The notes beneath the pieces were generated by a model. The model saw only the letters and a list, made by a program, of their open reading frames with translations. It was not told the origin of the DNA and did not search any database. A stretch of 64,000 nt of DNA from Vulcanisaeta distributa JCM 11217 (GTDB taxonomy: Archaea > Thermoproteota > Thermoprotei > Thermoproteales > Thermocladiaceae), in contig NZ_BBBJ01000005.1 in the NCBI RefSeq assembly GCF_001316005.1, forward strand, positions 123,551-187,550, read 5' to 3'. Below are positions 1 through 8,560 of this stretch, piece after piece. Position numbers and translations under genes: made by a program. Position 1 is the first letter of the stretch. Each line of letters opens with the position of its first letter.

Positions 1-25
1 TGGGGGGGTATCTCGAACAAAGTCG

Positions 26-526
26 ATGATATTACCACTCAACGTGCCGCCCATAGAATCCACGGGGGGGCTCCCAATGGAGTTTTTCAGAAGGTTAAGG
101 GCAATAAGCATCGAGAGGGAGCCCTTTAATGAAATAGCTAACCTCGCCAATACAGATGTTAATGGGTTGAGAAGATTAATTGATTATTTAATGAAAGTTG
201 GAGTGATTAGGGATTTTTACGCGACATTGGACTCGGACAAGGTGGGATTTAGGGAGAATGCAATGGTAGTATTTAAGGCGACGCCGGAAATCTGTGAAAG
301 AGCCGCGTTAATTGAGGAAACGACACACGTAGTGCTTAGGGAGGTGACTCTTGGATCATGGCCATATAACTGTTACTTCATGATACACGGCATTAATAAG
401 GACGTGCTTGAAGATTCCATAGCCAATATAATGAAGAGATTGAATATAAATGAGTACGAAACCCTTTATAGCACTAGGAATTTACTGCCTGAAATGCCGA
501 GGAGGCTCGAATTAACCAGTGCGTGA
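26..526 (+). CDS. Siroheme decarboxylase-like protein (AhbA/AhbB, Lrp/AsnC fold)
   Basis: The protein resembles the Lrp/AsnC-type subunits that decarboxylate siroheme to didecarboxysiroheme in the archaeal heme b pathway. An N-terminal helix-turn-helix region (about residues 25-65) leads into GVIRDFYATLDSDKVGF, followed by WPYNCYFMIHG and a C-terminal LYSTRNLLPEMPRR, all typical spacing for AhbA/AhbB and the related NirD/G/H/L proteins. The frame is open upstream to the left edge of the window, so the first ATG at 26 may be internal and the gene may start outside. hemA and hemL lie about 31-33 kb away, which fits a siroheme-dependent heme route. AhbA and AhbB cannot be told apart here. Confidence 0.65.
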   Translation: MILPLNVPPIESTGGLPMEFFRRLRAISIEREPFNEIANLANTDVNGLRRLIDYLMKVGVIRDFYATLDSDKVGFRENAMVVFKATPEICERAALIEETTHVVLREVTLGSWPYNCYFMIHGINKDVLEDSIANIMKRLNINEYETLYSTRNLLPEMPRRLELTSA

Positions 527-937
527 CCCCACCTTAGCCCTACTAACCAGCCAATAAGCCAGCGCAAGCACCAGTATGCTGGCCACCAGTAGTATGCCAT
601 AACTGAAAGATGCACCTGGCGATGCTACATAAAGTAGTAATTCCCTTGAGATTGCCGTGAGGACCACCGCAAGCACCAGGTCTACGACCACAGTGCCCGT
701 TTTTATATATTCTAGGAACATGTCGACAAATTCCAACGCTATGACAACCAGAAACACCGCAGATAAGGCACCTAGTATCTTCACGTCAGATATTGAGGAG
801 AAGGGAATCAACGATACAATATCCCTAACGGCTAAGTACAATGCCACGGCGCCTAAGACCACGGTTATTACTATTATCACTACGTATAGTGCAATGCTTA
901 TGAACCTGAAAGCCCTTACAATATCCTTAGTATCCAT
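512..937 (-). CDS. PsiE-like four-helix membrane protein
   Basis: A 141-residue protein with four hydrophobic segments (about residues 12-34, 52-70, 80-98 and 108-130). The stretch around ALEFVDMFLEYIKTG followed by SRELLLY matches the phosphate-starvation-inducible PsiE family pattern of an acidic Glu in helix 2 and an Arg-Glu pair after helix 3. No enzymatic role is known for the family. It is convergent with the siroheme-decarboxylase-like gene and their 3' ends overlap by 15 bases. The start is an ATG at 937. Confidence 0.6.
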   Translation of the reverse strand: MDTKDIVRAFRFISIALYVVIIVITVVLGAVALYLAVRDIVSLIPFSSISDVKILGALSAVFLVVIALEFVDMFLEYIKTGTVVVDLVLAVVLTAISRELLLYVASPGASFSYGILLVASILVLALAYWLVSRAKVGSRTG

Positions 938-1040
938 TAACCACGGAATTTAAGGGATATTTTTAGGTCTTTACCATTATTTATCATTAACAATAAGCCA
1001 CGGCTTATACCAACGCGTCATAATCAATTATGATGCAATA

Positions 1041-1052
1041 ATATTTTTAAGG
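1041..1052 (+). promoter_or_regulatory. TATA-like box of the A-ATPase genes
   Basis: The sequence atatttttaagg is centred 27 bases before the GTG at 1074, the spacing of a leaderless archaeal promoter. Confidence 0.5.
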
Positions 1053-1073
1053 CCTCATCGCAAAATCCTTATC

Positions 1074-1390
1074 GTGTCCTTAGAACGGCTTTATGAAATT
1101 CTTAGGAAGGTCGATAGTAAGGTTGATGAGGTGTACAAGCTAAGGGATAGTAATGATGCTGAGATTGCAGGTTAATAAATGAGGTTAAGGTTAAGGTTCA
1201 GGGTGAGGTTGAGGAGTACATAAAGAGGGTTATTAATGAGTATAGGGAGAACAGATCTAGGGAGATTGAGAATGAGGTGAGCAAGTACTCGGAACAGTTA
1301 CGTAAGGAGGTTGAGGAGTTCAGGAGGAGGGTCAATAATGCGATTGATAAAACCGTTGATGAGGTTGTTAAGACATTAATTGGTGAGTAA
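1074..1390 (+). CDS. A-type ATPase coiled-coil stalk subunit (H/E-like), frameshifted
   Basis: Read across one frameshift near 1172 (GCA-GG needs one more base), this encodes about 105 residues that are almost entirely charged helix rich in Lys, Glu, Val and Arg, as in peripheral stalk subunits H or E of the archaeal A1Ao ATP synthase. It sits 8 bases before the subunit C gene, which supports a peripheral-stalk role, but a low-complexity coiled coil cannot be assigned to H or E by eye. The GTG at 1074 has a well-placed TATA-like box and no leader. Confidence 0.5.
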
Positions 1391-1398
1391 GGGGGGGA

Positions 1399-2476
1399 AT
1401 GTCGAGTAATTACGTAATTAAATTAACAGCGCTTGGCCCTAGGGTTAGGGGGGGGTTAAGGGCTAGGTACTTGAGTAAGGATAAGTTGAACGCCTTGATA
1501 CTGGCCCAGACCCTTGATGATGCAGTGAATGTGTTAAAGGGTACTGAGTATGGGGGGGATGCCCTTGAGAGGTTGGGCAAGATAGTTGATGAGGCTCAAG
1601 TAACTAATGAGGTTAGGTCTCACATAATTAGGTCAATAAGTTCATTGGCATCGTCGGTGCCATCGCCGGCATCCACCATTCTGAAGTCATACCTGGTGAG
1701 GTTTGAGCTTGAGAATGTTAAAGTAATAGCTAAGTCATTAACGAGGGGGATTGGAGGGCGGCGGATCATTAGAGGGTTTAATTAACGTAACTGTTGAGGA
1801 GGAGCTTGGTAGAAGGCATGTTCTGGCTGCGATAATGAGTGTTAGGGATGTTGAGGATTTACGTAATAAGTTAATGGAGCTTCAGCACCCAGCTGGTCCA
1901 GCACTTGATATCTTCCTAAGGATTAGTAAGCAGTATCCTCAGTATAACGTGATGCTTATTGATACGCTCATTGATAAGGCATTTATAGAGTATCTAATGC
2001 GTTTGGCTAGGATTGATTATTCAGTTAATAGGTTTATCAAGGAGCTTGTTGACTTTTATAACCTTAACGTTATATTGAGGAGTAAGTTATGGGGTATATC
2101 GCAGGAATTAATAAATGAATTAGCAATACGTTCAGGTGCAGTATTCAGTACAGCCGTGAAGATATACGGCGAGTCACCAACGAGGATACTTGAGGAGATG
2201 GCCTCGGTATTTCCGTCAGTTGATCAATTAATTAAGGTCGCAGGTTCGTCAGACCTTAGGTTATTGGTTCAATACCTTGGTCCATTCAGTTACAGGTTTG
2301 CAAAGGACCTTGAGGACTCGATGATATCACTATTTACTGAATTCTCGCCAGGCGCTGCCCTGGCCGCCGTGCACTTTAAATTCATTGAGAGTGACTTAGT
2401 CATTACGTTGTTAAACGCTTTCCTGGAGGGCATACCGAGGGACTTCGTGGTTAAGCTCTACGGCCCTGTTATTTAA
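1399..2476 (+). CDS. atpC: A-type ATPase subunit C (AC39 family), frameshifted
   Basis: Two overlapping frames, 1399-1785 and 1751-2476, make one protein of about 358 residues, the usual length for the central-stalk socket subunit C that joins the rotor to the A1 head. All-helical composition, the N-terminal ARYLSKDKLNALI region and the mid-protein RFELENVKVIAKSLTRG match the AC39 family. The frames meet at a run of five G at about 1744-1748; removing one G gives LTRGLEGGGSLEGL. The preceding coiled-coil stalk gene supports the assignment. The other A-ATPase genes are not in the window. Confidence 0.75.
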
Positions 2477-2606
2477 GGTTCCTTATCTCCTCAACCTTCT
2501 TCAGCAATTCCTCCCTGGCCTTATTTATTCTCTCATTTACCTGCTCAAGGTACTTATTCACAATCTTCTTGGCCTCCTCCTGAACTATCTCATTAATCCC
2601 AGGCAT
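2469..2606 (-). CDS. Small coiled-coil protein (45 residues)
   Basis: A short open frame from ATG 2606 to TAA 2469 encodes a single amphipathic helix, beginning MPGINEIVQEEAKKIVNKY and very rich in Glu and Lys. Its composition is like a fragment of an A-ATPase stalk subunit and it lies tail to tail with subunit C, overlapping its stop by 8 bases. Function unknown; it could be spurious, but the whole frame uses codons like its neighbours. Confidence 0.4.
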   Translation of the reverse strand: MPGINEIVQEEAKKIVNKYLEQVNERINKAREELLKKVEEIRNLK

Positions 2607-2651
2607 TAACCTTGGCTTATTAGCAAATTATAAATGCTTTATGCTCCATGC

Positions 2652-3398
2652 TCACCGCCTAGTGCTAAGGATTAATGAAGCCGTAAGCATGATTAATGAG
2701 ATTAACATAAGTATTAATGCGTACATACCATGGAGATTATTAACCGCATTATTACCCTTAACGTACGCCACTGATGTTATGATAGCATTACTACGTTGAA
2801 TGCATGTACCATTCACTAGTATGTTGACTATCGTGTTTATGCAGGGGGGGCATGATAACGGAACAGCCGGTTTAATTATTATATCAAGATTATTATCGGC
2901 TTGGGTTGTTGTGAATAGTGAGTATGTGTATGGCGTATAATCAATGATTCTCCCATCGCTTAATACGGTAATTGATACATAACCACTGCCAAGTATTGTG
3001 GCATTTATCGTGAGGATGCATGAGCCCGGTAGTGTGATATTGACCCATTTACTCGTTGGATTATAAATATTGAACGTGACTTGCGAATTATTGATTATTC
3101 TAACATAGCTTACTGCTGGCATTAACGTGATTTCTCTCGCTATTATTGACCCATTACTTAGTCTCTCGGGTTGTCCATTATTTATTAAAACTAATGCGCT
3201 ACCAATTACGTAATTATTAATCTTAACTACTTGAGGGAATATGCATGTTGTGTTGCTTTTTAACTCACCGTTTATGCACGTGTACGTAGTGATTACGCCC
3301 TGGTTTGATGGAATCACTAGCAGTATTAGGCTCACGATTAATAACGCCAGTGATATTATCTCCGCGTACTTAATTATTGTTAATGTCCTTGGCATCAT
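2652..3398 (-). CDS. Membrane-anchored extracytoplasmic protein, unknown function
   Basis: A 248-residue protein with one transmembrane helix at each end (about residues 12-30 and 224-244) and a beta-rich, Asn/Thr/Ser-rich central region with several N-x-S/T sequons, typical of a glycosylated surface protein of crenarchaea. Three or four Cys (CINGELKSNTTC, CPPC) may form disulfides. Its ATG overlaps the stop of the aldo/keto reductase upstream (TAATG), so the two are probably co-transcribed. I do not recognise the family. Confidence 0.55.
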   Translation of the reverse strand: MMPRTLTIIKYAEIISLALLIVSLILLVIPSNQGVITTYTCINGELKSNTTCIFPQVVKINNYVIGSALVLINNGQPERLSNGSIIAREITLMPAVSYVRIINNSQVTFNIYNPTSKWVNITLPGSCILTINATILGSGYVSITVLSDGRIIDYTPYTYSLFTTTQADNNLDIIIKPAVPLSCPPCINTIVNILVNGTCIQRSNAIITSVAYVKGNNAVNNLHGMYALILMLISLIMLTASLILSTRR

Positions 3399-4237
3399 TA
3401 AACCCTACGGAAGTGAGTACTTATTGCGTCCCAATCCTCCTTACTTAATCTCCAGCCCATGGCACCTGCGTTCTCCTCAACATGCTCAACCTTACCTGCC
3501 TTCGGTATTGGCACCAGGTTGTCAATTCCTATATACCAATTAAGCACAACCTGTATTGCTGTCTTACCATACTTCCTACCAATATTTCCGAGAAACTCAT
3601 TACGGGCAAACTCGCCCTTCTCAAGTGGCGTATATGCCAGGTAAAGCATTCCATTCCTCTGCACGTATGGTATTACTGACGCCTCATCAACCCTATGGAG
3701 GAGACTATACCTATTCTCCACAGCAGCAATGTCATACTTACTGAAGCATTGCCTAGCCCTCTCGATACCCTCAACATCGAAATTACTCAAGCCAACAAAC
3801 CTAACCACACCATCATCTATCAACCTCTCAAAGGCCCTCATCGTCTCGCAAATAGGCACATCAGTGGCAGGCCAGTGAAGTAGGTAGAGATCTATGTACG
3901 TACCTAGCCTCTCCTTACTAGCCCTAGCAGACCTAATAACATCATCATAGCGGGCATGGTTCGGCCAAACCTTAGTAACTATAAAGAGTTCCTCCCTTGG
4001 GAAGCCCTTTATCGCCTTACCAACCAGCTCCTCTGCATGGCCTCCACCATACATCTCCGCCGTATCGATGAGAGTCATCCCCAACTCAATTCCTCTCCTC
4101 AATGCCCTGACCCAATCCTCATCATTTGAGTAGTCAGGTGACCAAAAACCGCCGCCTATACCCCACGTTCCCATACCTATTACAGAAACATTACCATTTA
4201 TTGATTTTATGTACTTAGTATCCTTACTCAATGGCAT
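3398..4237 (-). CDS. Aldo/keto reductase
   Basis: A complete NAD(P)H-dependent reductase of about 279 residues with the TIM-barrel AKR signature. DTAEMYGGGHAEE carries the catalytic Asp and Tyr, TKVWP the Lys, and LLHWP the His; GLSNFD and the C-terminal IPKAGKVEHVEENAGA nucleotide-binding region are also intact. The ATG at 4237 is preferred to an upstream in-frame TTG at 4243. The physiological substrate cannot be read from the sequence. It leads a two-gene unit with the membrane-anchored protein downstream. Confidence 0.85.
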   Translation of the reverse strand: MPLSKDTKYIKSINGNVSVIGMGTWGIGGGFWSPDYSNDEDWVRALRRGIELGMTLIDTAEMYGGGHAEELVGKAIKGFPREELFIVTKVWPNHARYDDVIRSARASKERLGTYIDLYLLHWPATDVPICETMRAFERLIDDGVVRFVGLSNFDVEGIERARQCFSKYDIAAVENRYSLLHRVDEASVIPYVQRNGMLYLAYTPLEKGEFARNEFLGNIGRKYGKTAIQVVLNWYIGIDNLVPIPKAGKVEHVEENAGAMGWRLSKEDWDAISTHFRRV

Positions 4238-4385
4238 AGGCAATCATGGGAGTACCTCCATGAAGCTTAATAAGGGTTATGCCGAAGACATAATAATTGA
4301 TTCTTGTATTGAATTACTGCATTAATTTAATATTATTTATTATTAAATATGTGTATTAAGTTAAATTGTTCTAAATATAAAAATC

Positions 4386-4397
4386 CTTATTAATAAG
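4386..4397. promoter_or_regulatory. Palindrome before the winged-helix gene (possible operator)
   Basis: CTTATTAATAAG is a perfect 12-base palindrome. It lies between a TATA-like ctaaatataaaa (about 4371-4382) and the ATG at 4414, where a bound dimeric regulator would block initiation. Autoregulation by the downstream winged-helix protein is an inference. Confidence 0.4.
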
Positions 4398-4413
4398 TTA
4401 TGTAATAAATAAA

Positions 4414-4658
4414 ATGATGTCTGCAGAATTAGGCGAGAGGGAGAAGACAGTCTTAAGGATTATTGGCGACACCTGTGATAGGAAGGGCCAGGATAGTATC
4501 AAGCTTGAGGAGGTTTCTGAACGCTTTAAAATAGCTGGTTTTAATATCAATGATGTCATGGACATGCTGTACAGACTTGAAGACCTGGGTTTAATCAGAC
4601 TTGAGATAATTGGTATTCAACGATAATTCACATCACAGATAAGGGTAAGGATGTCTAA
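4414..4658 (+). CDS. Winged helix-turn-helix regulator, 3' frameshift
   Basis: Seventy residues in the first frame, EREKTVLRIIGDTCDRKG through MLYRLEDLGLIRLE, form a small wHTH domain. The expected wing end, IHITDKGKDV, is in the next frame and ends at 4656-4658, so one base is gained or lost near 4617. Full length would be about 81 residues, usual for archaeal single-domain regulators. It is the first gene of the MNT/HEPN/PaREP1 island and probably controls it. Confidence 0.6.
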
Positions 4659-4744
4659 CAGGTCTCTGTAACCTTCATTGAATTTAGGGGGGGCGTTAAG
4701 TTAAAATTTTATCTTTACGAATAAGTTATGGTGGGTTTAATTAA

Positions 4745-5224
4745 ATGTTTAGGAAGGGCCTTGACTTCATTAAGGAGCCCTATAGGATGGTCATTCAGAG
4801 CCTACTGAACTCATTGATTAAGTTATACGGTGATAACCTAGTTTCACTCATTATTTACGGCAGCGTTGCAAGAGGTGATCAACGTAAGGATAGCGATATT
4901 GATATGCTAGTGATTTTTGAGGAGTTGCCTAAGCCCATTTCTGATAGGATTAAGATGTTTGAGAGGGCCGAGGATGAGGTTCAGCCATTACTTGATGAGT
5001 TAATGAATAGGGGCTACGCCATTACATTATCCCCCCCATTAATAAAGACTAGGGAGGAAGCTAGGAGATTCTCACCGCTTTATCTGGATATGACTGAGGA
5101 TGCCGTGATTGTTTATGATAAGGACGGATTTTTTGAGGGAGTGCTTACAAGAATAATCAACAGGCTAAGGGAATTGGGCGCGATGAGGGTCTGGGTTAGT
5201 GATAAGGCTTGGTACTGGTCCTAA
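4745..5224 (+). CDS. MNT-family nucleotidyltransferase
   Basis: A 159-residue minimal nucleotidyltransferase. The active-site motif GSVARGDQRKDSDIDMLV gives the G-S pair and the D-x-D metal ligands at about residues 39-56. In known HEPN-MNT pairs the MNT protein acts as antitoxin, in studied cases by attaching AMP to the HEPN RNase. It is followed after 33 bases by a HEPN-domain gene, the classic arrangement. The frame looks complete. Confidence 0.85.
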   Translation: MFRKGLDFIKEPYRMVIQSLLNSLIKLYGDNLVSLIIYGSVARGDQRKDSDIDMLVIFEELPKPISDRIKMFERAEDEVQPLLDELMNRGYAITLSPPLIKTREEARRFSPLYLDMTEDAVIVYDKDGFFEGVLTRIINRLRELGAMRVWVSDKAWYWS

Positions 5225-5257
5225 AGAAAGACTATAGATTTGGCGAGGTGATTGAAA

Positions 5258-5685
5258 TTGAATAATCTTGAGATGGCAAGGTCCTATATCAACCAGGCTA
5301 TGGAAAGGATAAAGCATGCAAGAGAAGCATTAAGCGGTGGTAATTATCCATACGTAGTTAGACAGTGCCAGGAGGCCGTTGAATTACTGCTTAAGGCTGC
5401 ACTGAGAATTGTCGGTGTGGAGCCGCCGAGGTGGCATGATGTTGGTCCAGTACTCAGAAGGGAACGTAGTAAGTTCCTGGGTGGTTTCAGGAATATATCG
5501 ATGAGTTGGCATCAATATCGAGGAGCCTAAGGAAGGAGAGGGAGTTCTCAATGTATGGTGATGAAGAGAGTGGAATACCTCCTGAGGAATTGTACACTAG
5601 GATAGATGCTGAGCGGGCACTTAATGATGCTGAGAAGGTTCTCTCATTGGTTAAAAAGTTATTTAATGAAGCAGGTGAGTTATGA
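5258..5685 (+). CDS. HEPN-domain protein, frameshifted (MNT partner)
   Basis: The N-terminal half (ARSYINQAMERIKHAREAL and QCQEAVELLLKAALRI) is a typical HEPN helical bundle; the second half, EYIDELASISRSLRKE followed by REFSMYGDEE, is in another frame, so a base is missing at the GGG near 5480. The intact protein would be about 142 residues. A Shine-Dalgarno-like GAGGTGA at 5244-5250 favours the second TTG (5258) over the first (5252). HEPN proteins of this type pair with the MNT gene just upstream. A clear R-x4-6-H RNase motif is not visible, so toxicity is uncertain. Confidence 0.7.
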
Positions 5686-5700
5686 AGAGTATTTTTAAGT

Positions 5701-5871
5701 ATGATGGATTTTTATATTTTCGTTATACGCATCCTGTTGGTTTTGGTGCTCCTGCTACTTTGCATGCTCCGTGGGCTGGTCCGTCTGGGAATAGTTCGTA
5801 TAACATCATTCATGGTACTAATAGTAACACTGGGAATACTGTTTGCATTGCGTAAGTACATAAGTGAGTGA
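5701..5871 (+). CDS. Small membrane peptide (56 residues)
   Basis: From ATG 5701 (or 5704) to TGA 5869-5871, the frame encodes MMDFYIFVIRILLVLVLLLL, a short basic turn (RGLVRLGIVR), and a second hydrophobic segment, ending LRKYISE. Two transmembrane helices in 56 residues resemble membrane-active small proteins of toxin-antitoxin modules. It starts 15 bases after the HEPN stop and precedes a PaREP1 gene, so it seems part of the same unit. No family recognised. Confidence 0.5.
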   Translation: MMDFYIFVIRILLVLVLLLLCMLRGLVRLGIVRITSFMVLIVTLGILFALRKYISE

Positions 5872-5951
5872 AAAGCATTACAACACCTAATGGGCGTATG
5901 CTGTGCATCGTAAGGAGGCTTAAAATCCTAAGGCGTGGCATTCATAATAAT

Positions 5952-6429
5952 ATGGGGGTTAACGTTATCGTAAACCATTACGGAGCTACTGAAGACGCTG
6001 GCTGGTGTTAAGGATATTGAGGAGTTTATCATTGACCTAATAGCTGAGAGGCTCGACCCTTCACGTAGGATTGAACTGTACTTGAAGCTTCATGGAGATT
6101 ACCTTAGAGTTGCCGAGGAGCTTTATGCTAAGGGCGATTTGGTGCAGGCTAGTGAGAAGTACTGGGGTGCCGTGACGGCCCTGCTTAATATCGTTGGTGA
6201 GAAATTAGGGATGCCCCCCCATTACAGTCATAGGGACCTTAGGGAAATAGCATCTTACCTAACAGAGGTGACCCATGATCCTGAATACACCAGGCTATTC
6301 TCAAGTGTTGAGACTCTACACGCAAATTTCTATCATGGCTTCCTGAGAAAGGCGTCCTTTGATGCCCATAGGGAGGATGCCATTAAATTAATTAATAAAT
6401 TGAAGACGTACCTAAACATAAATGCTTAA
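5952..6429 (+). CDS. PaREP1-family protein, N-terminal frameshift
   Basis: Helical protein of about 158 residues matching the Pyrobaculum repeat family PaREP1: AEELYAKGDLVQASEKYWGA followed by HYSHRDLREIASYL and ANFYHGF. Compared with its neighbour at 6873 the first 35 residues (ITELLKTLAGVKDIEEFI) are present upstream of the long frame but shifted; one C too many at about 5986-5987 would restore a continuous reading from ATG 5952. The fold is related to HEPN bundles. Function unknown. Confidence 0.7.
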
Positions 6430-6447
6430 ATTGGTTGTCACTACCTT

Positions 6448-6828
6448 ATGGTATGTATGAGTGAGTCATTAAATGATGCCGTCAAGGCGCTAGAGATGGC
6501 CATCGCTGAATTGAATGAGTACGCCAAGTCTAGAGACCCAATGCTACTTAGGGATGCGGCCGAGAAGGGGGGGTGGTTAGCGGTTAGTAAGGCCATTGAG
6601 GCCTTGCTCAGAGCTAAGGGTATTGAAGCCAGGACATATAGGGAGAGAAGGGACGCTTTGAGCAGGCTTGGCCTTGATTATCTAAGGGATAGGTACGCAG
6701 CTAGGGAGAAGTTTCTGCACATTGATTGCTTTTATGATGGTCTGTGCGACGAAGAATTCGTGAGGAAGGAGTTAGATAAAGTGAGGGAAATGATAGATGA
6801 GGTGAGAGAACTCATTCTGAGCCCGTAA
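6448..6828 (+). CDS. PaREP1/HEPN-like helical protein
   Basis: A 126-residue all-helical protein with ALEMAIAELNEYAKSRDPML, WLAVSKAIEALLRAKGIEA and a conserved-looking FLHIDCFYDGLCDEEFV. The layout is that of the short HEPN-like families (PaREP1, PaREP8) abundant in Thermoproteales. The start is ATG 6448 or ATG 6457. It lies between two PaREP1 genes on the same strand. No catalytic motif recognised. Confidence 0.55.
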   Translation: MVCMSESLNDAVKALEMAIAELNEYAKSRDPMLLRDAAEKGGWLAVSKAIEALLRAKGIEARTYRERRDALSRLGLDYLRDRYAAREKFLHIDCFYDGLCDEEFVRKELDKVREMIDEVRELILSP

Positions 6829-6872
6829 AATCATGTAGAAAGGGATTAAATAAACATAGCGATTTTATTCCT

Positions 6873-7352
6873 GTGGCATTAGTGTTATCGCCGACGATCG
6901 CGGAGTTGCTTAGGGAGTTAGCTGGTGATAGGGATATTGAGGAATTCATAATTGACATAGTGACGGAGAGACTTGACCCACCGCGTAAGGTTGAGGTTTA
7001 CCTAAGGTTGAGCGAGGATTATCTTAAGGCTGCCGATGAGTTGTACAATAAGGGTGATCTGGTTCAGGCCGGTGAGAAGTACTGGGGCGCTATTGCGGCT
7101 TTACTGAATGCAATTGCTGAATTAAGGGGTTGGGATCACTACAGCCACAGGGATTACGACGTAATAATTGGAAGGCTGTACAAGGAGACTAAGGATAAAT
7201 CAATCCTAACAAACTTCAGAATGGCTGAAGGACTACATGCAAACTTTTACCACAACTTCATGGATAGGGAGGAATTCGAGGTGCATAGGGAGGCTGTGTT
7301 TGAGTTAATAGGGAAATTGAGAGAATTTTTGAAGAATCTAAATAAAACCTAA
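6873..7352 (+). CDS. PaREP1-family protein
   Basis: A complete 159-residue PaREP1 protein: PTIAELLRELAGDRDIEEFI, then DELYNKGDLVQAGEKYWGAI, HYSHRDYDVIIGRLY and ANFYHNF. It is a close paralogue of the protein at 5952, so the island contains a tandem duplication. The GTG at 6873 has a TATA-like gattaaataaac about 25 bases upstream and no leader, so it can be transcribed separately. Function unknown. Confidence 0.75.
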   Translation: MALVLSPTIAELLRELAGDRDIEEFIIDIVTERLDPPRKVEVYLRLSEDYLKAADELYNKGDLVQAGEKYWGAIAALLNAIAELRGWDHYSHRDYDVIIGRLYKETKDKSILTNFRMAEGLHANFYHNFMDREEFEVHREAVFELIGKLREFLKNLNKT

Positions 7353-7535
7353 TCCCTATAGTAATATAGTATCTTGATTCTTTATCATACTGGGCAGGGT
7401 TTCATCATTAATCAGAGACCAGAAACCTCAATTATCTATTATCGTACATATAGTGCTGGCGATTAAAAATTAATTCTATTAACGAGAAGTCTCATTATAG
7501 CGTGATAAATGAGTAATGGGAATGAAGTAAACGCC

Positions 7536-7617
7536 TGGCGGCCCCCCCGGTGGGATTTGAACCCACGACCTACGGCTTAGAAGGCCGCCGCTCTATCCAT
7601 GCTGAGCTACGGGGGCC
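7536..7617 (-). tRNA. tRNA-Arg (anticodon TCT)
   Basis: The reverse strand folds into a cloverleaf: D arm TAGCTCAGC, anticodon loop CTTCTAA with TCT, T arm GTGGG-TTCAAAT-CCCAC, and an encoded CCA at 7538-7536. There is no intron. The acceptor stem pairs perfectly (GGCCCCG with CGGGGCC) only if both G/C runs are 4 long, but they read 5 and 7, an independent sign that run lengths here are wrong. Confidence 0.9.
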
Positions 7618-7636
7618 AAGTATGGTGTAGATTATT

Positions 7637-7646
7637 GATTTTTTAG
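7637..7646 (-). promoter_or_regulatory. TATA-like box of tRNA-Arg
   Basis: On the minus strand ctaaaaaatc lies about 20-29 bases upstream of the tRNA 5' end, where archaeal box A is expected. Confidence 0.5.
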
Positions 7647-7656
7647 TTTTTCTCGT

Positions 7657-8474
7657 TTAGATTCTTAAGACGCTTATCGTGAAGCCGTATCTCTCTTCCT
7701 CACCTGGTTTTATTATGGTTAATCCCATACCATTGTGGTACGCGTCCGGCGCGCCGCTCATTGGCTCTATGGCGACTGCGTTGGGTACTCCCGTGAATAC
7801 TTGGACATAGGGCATGTTGCGCCGTACCATCCTTATCATTGAGTATTGGGATTCTAACGTTATGTCGCCACTTATTAAGAAGCAATCATCAAACTCCCTC
7901 CTTACAACATCATCTAAGTTAAATGGTATTAATCTACCAGTTGGTATTTTGTTAATCGACTCACAAATCCGCGCATCTCCCTGGATGCTCATCCTCCAAT
8001 CATCACTGACTATGAAGTATGGGTGGGTACCAACAACCAGCGGTGCGTTTCTTAACCCCCCCGTATTTCGTACAATAATCTCGACATTAAGACTCTCATC
8101 ATTAAGTGCGTACTTAATTATTGATGTTAATTCAGTCGGGTAACCAGGGTGATTAAGAACATGCTTAAGTGCTACATTGTCTTCACCTATGGATATGACG
8201 TCCCACTCCTCATTCAGGACGAGCCCATGAATCGCGTGACCCTCCTCATTCCTGGGCAGGTAATACTTTACACCCTCAAACTCATACTCCCCCCCCACCC
8301 CCCCCTCACTCTATTCGCGAACGGTATCATTATTGCCATACCGCTCCACGTCGGTTTATCAGGATTACCTGGTAGTATCACGTCCTTACCCAAGACAGAC
8401 CACATGAGTAGATATGCGCCTCTCCTGCATATTACGGCTTGGGAAACATTATTACCTAGTTCGACGCACTCCAC
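7657..8474 (-). CDS. Aldose 1-epimerase-like protein (galactose mutarotase family), frameshifted
   Basis: Interconverts sugar anomers if active. The N-terminal part ends PFANRVRGG (family PFaNRI), and the next frame continues with YEFEGVKYYLPRNEEGHAIHG, containing the conserved AIHG histidine, then THPYF with the second histidine. The break is at two adjacent runs of 8 C (8289-8305) where the family needs only about RVRGGEYEF. Joined length is about 270 residues, usual for archaeal members. The GTG at 8474 is the likely start. It is divergent from aglB. Confidence 0.7.
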
Positions 8475-8530
8475 AGTCAGTGAGTCATCCGCGTACTAAT
8501 TTGTTTTTCGTACCCTGCCTGTGAAAAATA

Positions 8531-8540
8531 CTTTTAAATT
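8531..8540 (+). promoter_or_regulatory. TATA-like box of aglB
   Basis: cttttaaatt is centred 26 bases before the ATG at 8561, giving a leaderless transcript. Confidence 0.5.
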
Positions 8541-8560
8541 GATTATTTAATCAAGCCGTA

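Noticed and set aside
7405..7455. C/D-box-like pattern on the minus strand (ctga, tta, atgatga) downstream of the last PaREP1 gene
   Set aside because: The terminal boxes C and D are absent or too degenerate; only the internal half fits.
7536..7617. tRNA-Arg as an integration site of the 4.4-7.4 kb island
   Set aside because: I found no second copy of the tRNA 3' end and no integrase, so integration is not supported.
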